A stretch of 64,000 nucleotides of DNA from Gallionella sp. (GTDB taxonomy: Bacteria; Pseudomonadota; Gammaproteobacteria; Burkholderiales; Gallionellaceae). The notes beneath the pieces were generated by a model that had not been told where the DNA came from, ran no database searches, and saw only the letters and a list, made by a program, of their open reading frames with translations. The stretch is from positions 293,149-357,148 of the forward strand of contig JAQVVH010000002.1 of the NCBI GenBank assembly GCA_028699065.1, written 5' to 3'. Shown piece by piece: positions 57,386 through 64,000 of this stretch (position 1 is its first letter; each line of letters opens with the position of its first letter). The position numbers and the translations under genes were made by a program.

Positions 57386-58579
57386 CTAGGCCAAGGCGGC
57401 AGCGATACGGGCCAGCGCGGCCTGCAGATTTTCCATGGACGTTGCGAAAGACAGGCGAACATAACCTTCGCTGCCGAACGCCGAACCCGGCACCACGGCA
57501 ACGCCGGCGTTGACCAGCAGGTATTCCGAAAAGGCGATATCGGTCGCCTCGGCGAGGGTGCCCTTCTGATGCAGTTTGGCAATCGCCTCACGCGCATCCG
57601 GGAAGGCATAGAACGCGCCCCCTGCCTTGATGCACTTCAACCCCGGAATGGCATTCAGTCCGCTCACCACAAATTCGTGGCGATCGCGGAAGGCCTTCAG
57701 CATCGGCGTGATGCAACCCTGGTCACCGTTCAGCGCCGCTTCGGCCGCCACCTGCGAAATCGAGGTGGGATTGGAAGTGCTTTGCGACTGCACGTTTTCC
57801 ATCGCGGTGATGATCGCTTCCGGGCCCGCCGCATAACCGATACGCCAGCCGGTCATCGCGTAGGCCTTGGAAACACCGTTCAACACCATCGTACGGTCGT
57901 AAAGATCCGGGCAGGCATTGAGAATATTGACGAATTTCTCGTCGGTCAGCGCAATGTGTTCATACATATCATCCGTGGCAACGAGTATGCCGGGATGCTT
58001 GCGCAAAACCTCGCCGAGCGACTTCATCTCATCCAGCGTGTAAACCCCGCCGGAAGGATTGCTCGGGCTATTGATGACCACCATTTTGGTTTTCGGTGTA
58101 ATCGCGGCTTCGAGCTGCGCAGGGGTCAGTTTGAAACCCTGCTCAATACCGGCCTGCACGATCACCGGTGTGCCTTCGGCAATGATCACAATGTCCGGAT
58201 ACGAGACCCAGTAAGGCGCCGGGATGATAACCTCGTCACCCGGATCAATCACCGCCAGCGCGAGATTGAAAAAGCTCTGCTTGCCGCCACAGGACACCAA
58301 AATTTGTTTGGCCGTGTAATCGAACCCATTATCCCGCTTGAATTTGGCGATGATCGCCTGCTTCAGCGAGGGCGTTCCGCCCACCGCCGTGTATTTGGTA
58401 AATCCTTTGTTGATCGCCGCTATTGCCGCGTCCTTGATGTGCTGCGGCGTATCAAAATCTGGCTCGCCGGCCCCCAGACCGATGATGTCCTTGCCCTCAG
58501 CTTTGAGCTTCGCGGCTCGGGCAGTGACGGCAAGAGTTGGGGACGGTTTGATGGCCTGAACGCGACGGGAGAGAGACAC
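57386..58579 (-). CDS. Aspartate aminotransferase (class I, PLP)
   Basis: A 397-aa transaminase of subgroup Ib (thermophile/Bacillus AspC type). PLP lysine is in NGVSKAYAMTGWRIGY. The PLP-phosphate region is VSCGGKQSFFN, and the substrate Arg is in VRLSFATSMENL at the C-terminus. It interconverts aspartate and glutamate with oxoacids, possibly also prephenate as in some members. Start GTG/ATG at 58579 gives SLSRRVQAIKPSPTL, normal for the family. It stands alone between convergent genes. Confidence 0.94.
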   Translation of the reverse strand: MSLSRRVQAIKPSPTLAVTARAAKLKAEGKDIIGLGAGEPDFDTPQHIKDAAIAAINKGFTKYTAVGGTPSLKQAIIAKFKRDNGFDYTAKQILVSCGGKQSFFNLALAVIDPGDEVIIPAPYWVSYPDIVIIAEGTPVIVQAGIEQGFKLTPAQLEAAITPKTKMVVINSPSNPSGGVYTLDEMKSLGEVLRKHPGILVATDDMYEHIALTDEKFVNILNACPDLYDRTMVLNGVSKAYAMTGWRIGYAAGPEAIITAMENVQSQSTSNPTSISQVAAEAALNGDQGCITPMLKAFRDRHEFVVSGLNAIPGLKCIKAGGAFYAFPDAREAIAKLHQKGTLAEATDIAFSEYLLVNAGVAVVPGSAFGSEGYVRLSFATSMENLQAALARIAAALA

Positions 58580-58668
58580 GATATTTCCTTGATTAGGGTG
58601 AATGTAAATGCCGAAATTATACCCGTCCTGATAACCGCGGGAATGGGGTGAGCGCAGTATTTTAGGCG

Positions 58669-59445
58669 CTAGGGCAAATTCCGGCTGCGCTTGATCAAGT
58701 CATACGCTAGCTGGATCTCCTTGGTCTGCTCGGTCGCCAGTTTGATCATATCTTCCGGCATCCCCTGCCCCGTCAGCTTGTCCGGATGGTACTGGCTCAT
58801 CAGCTTGCGATAGGCACGTTTAAGCTCCTGATCGCTGCTTTCCGCTTGCACGCCCAGGGCCTTGTAAGCATCGGCCAGCGCATGTTCGCTATTCACCTGC
58901 CCCGCCCCGAAATGGGTCTGGTTCAGCACCATGTCCAGCAGCGCTTTGAAGGCCTGCGGGCCATAGCCCAGACGTCCGGCAACCTGGGTCAGCAGGGCCT
59001 CTTCATCCGGATGATAATGGCCGTCGGCCATCGCCATGACGATGAGATAGACCAGCAACATCTGTTTCAGATCGCGGGTATGACCGCAGACCGCATTGAA
59101 TTTGGACAGCGCCGACTCAAGCTCAAAATCCGGGGCAGCACCGCGTTTGAACAAGGCGATCGCCTGCTGCCGGTGCTCTGCTGTCATACCAAGCTGCTGC
59201 ATGAAGCGCTCGGCATGGTCGACCTCTTCCTGCGATATCCGGCCGTCAGCCTTGGCCAACATCCCCATGAGACTAAATGCAGTTTCCAGAAAAACCGCTT
59301 GCCGAAGAGCATTCTTAAGCGGATTAACGGCACCCGCACCCAATGCCCGGATCCGGTCGATCAGTGCGCCCAGCATCAACCCCAACAAGGCCACGAAGAA
59401 GCCGCCGATCCAGAAACCCAGCGCGAAACCGATCAACTTAAACAT
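58669..59445 (-). CDS. djlA: Co-chaperone DjlA
   Basis: A 258-aa protein: N-terminal membrane segment (IGFALGFWIGGFFVALLGLMLG), a TerB-like helical domain (about 50-165), and a C-terminal J domain with the HPD motif in SQYHPDKLTG near residue 227. DjlA stimulates DnaK at the inner membrane and affects envelope stress genes in E. coli. It lies 41 bp after queC on the same strand, the last gene of the tol-que cluster shown here. Confidence 0.94.
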   Translation of the reverse strand: MFKLIGFALGFWIGGFFVALLGLMLGALIDRIRALGAGAVNPLKNALRQAVFLETAFSLMGMLAKADGRISQEEVDHAERFMQQLGMTAEHRQQAIALFKRGAAPDFELESALSKFNAVCGHTRDLKQMLLVYLIVMAMADGHYHPDEEALLTQVAGRLGYGPQAFKALLDMVLNQTHFGAGQVNSEHALADAYKALGVQAESSDQELKRAYRKLMSQYHPDKLTGQGMPEDMIKLATEQTKEIQLAYDLIKRSRNLP

Positions 59446-59486
59446 TTGAATTCCCTTTCCTGATGCCGGCGCGCCGGAATTGAAAA

Positions 59487-60164
59487 TTATTCGTGATTAA
59501 CGTAATGGGTGGGATCGGCAACGCCCGCAGCAGCAAAACCGGCACGGCGCAACCGGCAGGAATCACATACCCCGCAGGCCCTGCCGGCAGTATCCGCCTG
59601 ATAGCAGGACACCGTCTGCGCATAATCGACCCCGGCGGCGAGACCCCGCTGAATAATTTCCGCCTTGGACAGATGCAGCAACGGCGCATGCACGCTGAGA
59701 CGCTTACCCTCAACTCCGGCCTTGGTCGCAAGATTGGCCATCTGCTCAAAGGCCTCGATAAAAGCCGGACGGCAATCCGGATAACCCGAGTAATCCACGG
59801 CATTCACACCGATAAAAACATCCTGCGCCTGCAGCACTTCGGCCCAAGCCAGCGCGAGAGACAGCATGATGGTATTGCGTGCAGGCACATAAGTCAGCGG
59901 AATGCCCACGCTGGGCTGCTGCGGCACGGCAATGCTGTTATCGGTCAGCGCTGAACCGCCGAACGCAGTCAGGTCGATGCTGATAACACGATGCTCCCTG
60001 GCGCCCAACAGCATCGCCACACGCTGTGCAGCATCCAGTTCGGAGTGATGCCGTTGGCCGTAATCCACGCTCAGCGCAAAACACTGAAAACCCTGCGCGC
60101 GCGCCAGCGCCAGCACAGTAGCGGAATCTAGTCCGCCCGACAGCAGAACGACTGCATTTTTCAT
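59487..60164 (-). CDS. queC: 7-cyano-7-deazaguanine synthase QueC
   Basis: A 225-aa ATP-dependent enzyme that turns 7-carboxy-7-deazaguanine into preQ0. The PP-loop is [13 protein letters not shown] near residue 8. The zinc-binding cysteines are in [18 protein letters not shown] at the C-terminus. A longer frame starts at 60245; the ATG at 60164 is chosen because it overlaps the queE stop (TGATG) and puts the PP-loop at the normal place. Acts directly after QueE. Confidence 0.96.
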   Translation of the reverse strand: MKNAVVLLSGGLDSATVLALARAQGFQCFALSVDYGQRHHSELDAAQRVAMLLGAREHRVISIDLTAFGGSALTDNSIAVPQQPSVGIPLTYVPARNTIMLSLALAWAEVLQAQDVFIGVNAVDYSGYPDCRPAFIEAFEQMANLATKAGVEGKRLSVHAPLLHLSKAEIIQRGLAAGVDYAQTVSCYQADTAGRACGVCDSCRLRRAGFAAAGVADPTHYVNHE

Positions 60165-60823
60165 CAGCGCCCCCGCTCCGCCGGCCACAGGATTTTGTGC
60201 AACTGCACCTGCATGCGCACCGGCAACCGGTCGCGCAATATCCATTCGGCGAGGTCAGTCGGACTCAGGCGATCCTGCACGGGCGAGAAGGTGACAGCGC
60301 ACTTTTCCTCCAGCCGTTGTTGCCGCAACAATGCAACCGCCCAGACATAATCGGCCTCATCGCAGAGCACGAATTTAATCTCGTCATGCGAATTGAGCCG
60401 CGGCAGATTATCCCAGCAGTTTTTGTCCATTTCACCCGAAGCCGGCGTCTTGATATCCAGCACCCGCATGACACGCGGATCGACTTCGCCAATCGGCAAT
60501 GCTCCTCCGGTTTCGAGCGAAACCCGGTACCCGGCATCACACAGGGCACGCAACAGCGGCAGGCAATTTTTCTGGGCCAGAGGCTCACCGCCGGTTACCG
60601 TCACATAGCGCGGCGCAAACCCGGAAACCTGCTGCAAAAGAGATTCGAGCGTGCGGTTTTCACCCCCGGAAAAAGCATAGCTGGTATCGCAATAGGTACA
60701 GCGCATCGGGCAACCGGTCAGGCGAATAAACACCGTCGGCAGGCCGATGCGGCGGGTTTCGCCCTGAATCGAATAGAACACTTCGCTCACGCGGAGCTGG
60801 ATTTCTGCGGAGGAATGGGTCAT
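60164..60823 (-). CDS. queE: 7-carboxy-7-deazaguanine synthase QueE
   Basis: A 219-aa radical SAM enzyme that contracts 6-carboxytetrahydropterin to the deazaguanine ring. The Fe-S cysteines are in [13 protein letters not shown] motif GGEPLAQ follows, and the substrate motif [10 protein letters not shown] stands in the N-terminus. Length fits the small QueE type. Placed between queC and cpoB, 7 bp after cpoB. With queF at 40.4 kb these supply three steps to preQ1; queD and folE are absent from the window. Confidence 0.96.
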   Translation of the reverse strand: MTHSSAEIQLRVSEVFYSIQGETRRIGLPTVFIRLTGCPMRCTYCDTSYAFSGGENRTLESLLQQVSGFAPRYVTVTGGEPLAQKNCLPLLRALCDAGYRVSLETGGALPIGEVDPRVMRVLDIKTPASGEMDKNCWDNLPRLNSHDEIKFVLCDEADYVWAVALLRQQRLEEKCAVTFSPVQDRLSPTDLAEWILRDRLPVRMQVQLHKILWPAERGR

Positions 60824-60829
60824 GCGGGA

Positions 60830-61567
60830 CTACTTTTTGGCGGCTAGCAATTTTTTCGCGGTCGCCGCCTGGGCACTGCCAGGATATTTGGCGACGATCT
60901 GTTTAAGTGTCTTCTTCGATGCATCCGTCTTTTTCAGACTGGCCTGACACTCGGCAATCCGCAACATCACATCGGGCGCTCTCGGTGTTGCCGGATAAAC
61001 CCTGATCAAGTCCTCGAAAGTGGCGAGCGCGCCTTCGTAATCTTTCAGTGTCAGCAACGCGGTTCCCAGCCAGTAGCTGGCATTCGGCACATGCACGGAA
61101 TGTGGATAGGCCTGAATGAAATCCTGAAAAGCTTTTGCGCCTCTGGCCGGTGAGCCTTCCTTGTAAAGCTTGTAGGCAGCCTCATAGGCGCGATTCTGCG
61201 TGACCGGATCTTCGGGATCCTCGGTGGCCGCCGCGTTCGCATCCGGTATGGGTGGGGTTGTTTCAAAACGCCGCAGACGCGAATCCAGATCCACGTAAAA
61301 ATCCTTCTCGCGCTTTTCGGCTTCCTGCAGGCCATGCGCCAGCTCTTCGTTCTGGCCGCGCAACTGGCGAATCTGTAAATTCAAGTCATCGATCTGACTC
61401 ATCAGATCGAGCATGGATTGGGTATTTTTTTTGTCGCCTGCTTCAAGCGATTTGACCCGCTCCTCCAGTTGTTGGATCTGCTGCCGCGCCTCGTCGTCCG
61501 AAAACAATCCGGCAGACGCGGGCGTTGCAACCAAACAAACCAGCAAAAGAAGGGAGCGGTATCTCAT
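60830..61567 (-). CDS. cpoB: Cell division coordinator CpoB (YbgF)
   Basis: A 245-aa periplasmic protein. A signal peptide (cut near ASAG/LFSD) is followed by an N-terminal coiled coil (IQQLEERVKSLEAG, MSQIDDLNLQIRQLRGQNEEL), which trimerises, and three TPR units (about 130-245; YKLYKEGSPARGAKAFQDFI). In E. coli CpoB links PBP1B and the Tol system in cell division. Part of the tolA-tolB-pal-cpoB order, 8 bp after pal. Confidence 0.95.
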   Translation of the reverse strand: MRYRSLLLLVCLVATPASAGLFSDDEARQQIQQLEERVKSLEAGDKKNTQSMLDLMSQIDDLNLQIRQLRGQNEELAHGLQEAEKREKDFYVDLDSRLRRFETTPPIPDANAAATEDPEDPVTQNRAYEAAYKLYKEGSPARGAKAFQDFIQAYPHSVHVPNASYWLGTALLTLKDYEGALATFEDLIRVYPATPRAPDVMLRIAECQASLKKTDASKKTLKQIVAKYPGSAQAATAKKLLAAKK

Positions 61568-61575
61568 TCAGCCAC

Positions 61576-62076
61576 TTACTTGGCGTAGTTCAGATCGGTA
61601 CGGCGATTCTGCGACCATGCCGCTTCATCATGGGTAGAAGCACGCGGCTTTTCTTCACCGTAGCTGACACTTTCCAACTGGCCGGCCTTGGCGCCGCTGA
61701 GTTCCAGCATTTTCTTCACGCCATCGGCACGACGTTGCCCCAGTGCCAGGTTGTATTCGTTGCTGCCGCGCTCGTCACAATTGCCTTCCAGACGAACCTT
61801 GCGATCCGCATGCTCGGCCAGATACTTGCCGTGGGCCTGAACCAAAGGCTTGTCGGCTTCCTGAACCGTGGATACATCAAACGGGTAATACACGCTGCGA
61901 CCGGCCAGGATGCTGGCCGGATCATTCAGAGGATCAACAGCCACCGGTGCGGGCGCAGGCGCTGCAACCGGTGCAGGCGCATCCGCAACAGGCGCGGGGG
62001 CTTCCGCAGGTGGCTGACTGGCGCAGGCGGCCAGCAGATTCACTAACACAACACTCATCACGAGCTTCTTCATCAT
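61576..62076 (-). CDS. pal: Peptidoglycan-associated lipoprotein Pal
   Basis: A 166-aa outer-membrane lipoprotein. The lipobox is NLLAACAS. An alanine/proline-rich linker (PAEAPAPVADAPAPV) follows, then an OmpA-type peptidoglycan-binding domain with the family stretch EGNCDERGSNEYNLALGQRR. Pal tethers the outer membrane to murein and is positioned by Tol. The ATG has AAGGAGA 8 bases before it. Follows tolB by 20 bp. Confidence 0.97.
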   Translation of the reverse strand: MMKKLVMSVVLVNLLAACASQPPAEAPAPVADAPAPVAAPAPAPVAVDPLNDPASILAGRSVYYPFDVSTVQEADKPLVQAHGKYLAEHADRKVRLEGNCDERGSNEYNLALGQRRADGVKKMLELSGAKAGQLESVSYGEEKPRASTHDEAAWSQNRRTDLNYAK

Positions 62077-62096
62077 TCAATCTCCTTGCAGGTTGG

Positions 62097-63362
62097 TTAC
62101 GGAAGAGGTCCCCACACCGGCTCGCGCGCGTCACCACTTTGCGTGAACATGTGCTGCTTAACACGACCGTCGCTGGAAACGGTTGCCAATATACCACGGC
62201 CCCGTCCCTCGCTCGCGTAAAGGATCAACTTTCCGTTCGGTGCATAAGTGGGTTTTTTCTCCCAGCCGCCCGCGGTCAACAACTCCATTTGTCCGCTCTG
62301 AAAATCCTGTGTCGCGATATAAAACTGGCCACTTTCACGATGCGTAAAAACGAAAGCTTTACCGTCATGCCGATAACGCGGCGAATAATTATTTCCCCCG
62401 CCAAAGGTCATCCGTTCCGCCGGGCCACCGCTGACCGCCATCCGGTAAATCTGCACGCTGCCGCCCCGATCCGAGGCAAACAAAAGGTGCTGACCATCCG
62501 GCGAAAAATGCGGCTCCGTATCAATCGCACCGCTAAAGGTCATGCGCCGCAAATTACTCCCGTCCGGGCGAACAAGATAAATCTGCGAACTGCCATCGCG
62601 CGTCAGCACGACCGCCATCAGCGCACCATCCGGCGACCAGGCCGGCGCACTGTTGCTGCCCTCGAAATTCGCGATCAGCTTGCGCTGACGGGTGTACAGG
62701 GACTGCACATAAACAGCGGCATGACCATTCTCAAAACTGACGTAAGCCAGATGACTACCATCTGGCGACCAAGCCGGCGACATGATGGGTTCGTTGAGCG
62801 AGAGCAAGACCTGCTCGTTATAGCCATCGCTGTCCGCTACGATAAGTTTGTATCGCGAATCCTGCCGGTTGACATAGACAATCCGCGTGCTGAATACGCC
62901 ACGATCGCCGGTCAGTTTTTCATAGATCAAATCGGCAATCCGGTGCCCGACGGCACGCACCTGCCCCTTTGCTGCAGAAACGGCATGCCCACCCAGATCG
63001 GTTTGCTTGACGGCATCCAGCAGGCGAAAACCGGCCTCAATACGGCCATCCGGCAATGTCTGAACAATACCAATACTTAGTGCATCCGCGCCGCGCACCT
63101 GCCAGTCGGCGTAATCCACCTCACCGGGTTCATGCGGTGATTTTCCTGCCGAATCCACAAGGCGAAACAAACCGCTGCGCTGCAAATCGGCTGCGACGAT
63201 CCCGTTAATTTCCGCTGCCAGTTTTTCATCCCCGCCAAACGGCACCAGCGCAATCGGAATCTGATTCTCACCCGCGCCGATAATTTCGATTTCCAGCACT
63301 GCCGCCGCCAGACTGCTGTAGGCCAACAGCAAAACGGCCAATCCATGACGCAAAAATCGCAT
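62097..63362 (-). CDS. tolB: Tol-Pal translocation protein TolB
   Basis: A 421-aa periplasmic beta-propeller with a signal peptide (RHGLAVLLLAYSSLAAAVLE), an N-terminal domain (FGGDEKLAAEINGIVAADLQ region) and five or six WD40-like blades with repeating SPAWSPDGSHLAYVS and APAWSPDGALMAVV. It connects Pal to TolA and TolQR. Length is normal. Lies 5 bp after tolA. Confidence 0.97.
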   Translation of the reverse strand: MRFLRHGLAVLLLAYSSLAAAVLEIEIIGAGENQIPIALVPFGGDEKLAAEINGIVAADLQRSGLFRLVDSAGKSPHEPGEVDYADWQVRGADALSIGIVQTLPDGRIEAGFRLLDAVKQTDLGGHAVSAAKGQVRAVGHRIADLIYEKLTGDRGVFSTRIVYVNRQDSRYKLIVADSDGYNEQVLLSLNEPIMSPAWSPDGSHLAYVSFENGHAAVYVQSLYTRQRKLIANFEGSNSAPAWSPDGALMAVVLTRDGSSQIYLVRPDGSNLRRMTFSGAIDTEPHFSPDGQHLLFASDRGGSVQIYRMAVSGGPAERMTFGGGNNYSPRYRHDGKAFVFTHRESGQFYIATQDFQSGQMELLTAGGWEKKPTYAPNGKLILYASEGRGRGILATVSSDGRVKQHMFTQSGDAREPVWGPLP

Positions 63363-63367
63363 TCGTA

Positions 63368-64000
63368 TTACCCCTCTTCTTTGGGCCGAAAACCCAGTTT
63401 CATTTCACGGAAACGGTTGAACATAGCGGAATCCGACGGTAACGGCAGTGGTTGCGCTTTAATAATGGCCCGCTCGACCGCATCATCATAGACGCGGAAT
63501 CCGCTGGACTTGACCAGTCGCACATTCAGCACCTCGCCCCCCGGTAACAACGTCACCCTGAACTCTGCCCGCGCCTCGTCCGGCACTCCGGGTGGCATCA
63601 CAATCCGGCTGCGAATTCTCGCAATGATTTTTGCCGTGTATTCATCCACCACGCGTCCAGTCGCGGCGGCCTGTTCGGCGCGCGCCGCCTCTTCGAGCGC
63701 CAACTGCCTTTCCAGTATGCTGCTTTGCGCCGGCTGGACACGAGCCTTCTGTGGCACCGCAACCGGCTTGGCTTCGGGCTTTTTCTTGTCCGGCATCACA
63801 ATGTCGGGCTTGGTCTGCGGTGTCACTACTGGCTTCGGCGGCGGCATTTCCACGCGCTCTGCCGGCGGTGGCGGCGCCGGTAGGGGTGCGGCATTTTTAA
63901 GCTGCGGAATACTGTCCCAAAGCTCGACACTCATACTGGCGGCCGGTTGCGACTGCCAGGAAAAACTGAAGTACAGCAGCGAAAAAAACAGCGCATGCAC
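63368..64000 (-). CDS. tolA: TolA, cell envelope protein (5' end cut by window edge)
   Basis: At least 210 residues. The visible start is in a hydrophobic N-terminal helix (LFFSLLYFSFSWQS) followed by SVELWDS, the usual TolA N-terminus. A proline-rich and charged mid-region (about 30-110) and a C-terminal TolA domain (EYTAKIIARIRSRIVMPPGV, LPGGEVLNVRLVKSSGF) follow. TolA spans the periplasm and energises Pal with TolQR, presumably encoded beyond the right edge. It has few of the long lysine-rich coiled repeats of E. coli TolA, so it is a short form. Confidence 0.95.
   Translation of the reverse strand: MHALFFSLLYFSFSWQSQPAASMSVELWDSIPQLKNAAPLPAPPPPAERVEMPPPKPVVTPQTKPDIVMPDKKKPEAKPVAVPQKARVQPAQSSILERQLALEEAARAEQAAATGRVVDEYTAKIIARIRSRIVMPPGVPDEARAEFRVTLLPGGEVLNVRLVKSSGFRVYDDAVERAIIKAQPLPLPSDSAMFNRFREMKLGFRPKEEG

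Overview
The window looks like a chromosome segment of a moderately GC-rich betaproteobacterium. Gene content and gene-level resemblance fit the Nitrosomonadales/Gallionellaceae neighbourhood. This placement is inferred from typical gene sets (a single Lol permease with LolD, tolA-tolB-pal-cpoB-queE-queC, the yqjD-yqjE-yqjK trio, PIN-PhoH, SMC, an ESPR autotransporter), not from a marker gene.

Layout. (1) 1-1951: the right-hand part of a CRISPR array with 30 identical 36-bp repeats. It runs off the left edge, and no cas gene lies inside the window. A strong inverted repeat closes it, directly against the lol operon. (2) 2.1-8.1 kb: lolC/lolD lipoprotein export, a DUF2062 membrane protein, comEC for DNA uptake, a very structured candidate small RNA with its own terminator, and the yqjDEK stress/membrane operon. 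(3) 8.2-25.7 kb: a peptide-type ABC transporter. Its double ATPase gene (8.2-10.2 kb) is separated from its permease and binding-protein genes (21.3-25.7 kb) by an 11-kb block holding a lipoprotein hydrolase, two tandem TPR-sulfotransferases, a two-component system and a large repeat-rich autotransporter. (4) 25.8-36.8 kb: housekeeping genes for Fe-S/folate metabolism (ygfZ), tRNA editing (tadA), oxidative repair (bcp, msrB, trxB), the cell envelope (L,D-transpeptidase, NlpC/P60, mltB, yciB) and protein folding (PpiC). (5) 36.8-45 kb: smc, queF, a sugar kinase and a polar-amino-acid type ABC transporter. (6) 45-53.6 kb: an NCS2-like permease, small secreted or hypothetical proteins, and then a decayed stretch with a headless nitroreductase, an MFS fragment, an IS3 transposase tail and short repeats next to tRNA-Asn. 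(7) 53.7-57.3 kb: an AsmA-like gene followed by an unusual class III nucleotide cyclase/AsmA fusion. (8) 57.4-64 kb: an aminotransferase and the djlA-queC-queE-cpoB-pal-tolB-tolA cluster, with tolA cut by the window edge.

How parts work together. LolCD, Pal/Tol/CpoB, MltB, NlpC, the L,D-transpeptidase and the AsmA-like proteins all serve the envelope. QueE, QueC and QueF are three steps of one pathway to preQ1 (queuosine), split between two loci. The most unusual items are the three-stem RNA with CU-rich loops after comEC, the cyclase-AsmA fusion, the split transporter with its accessory block, a 24-residue membrane ORF, and the CRISPR array with its sharp boundary.
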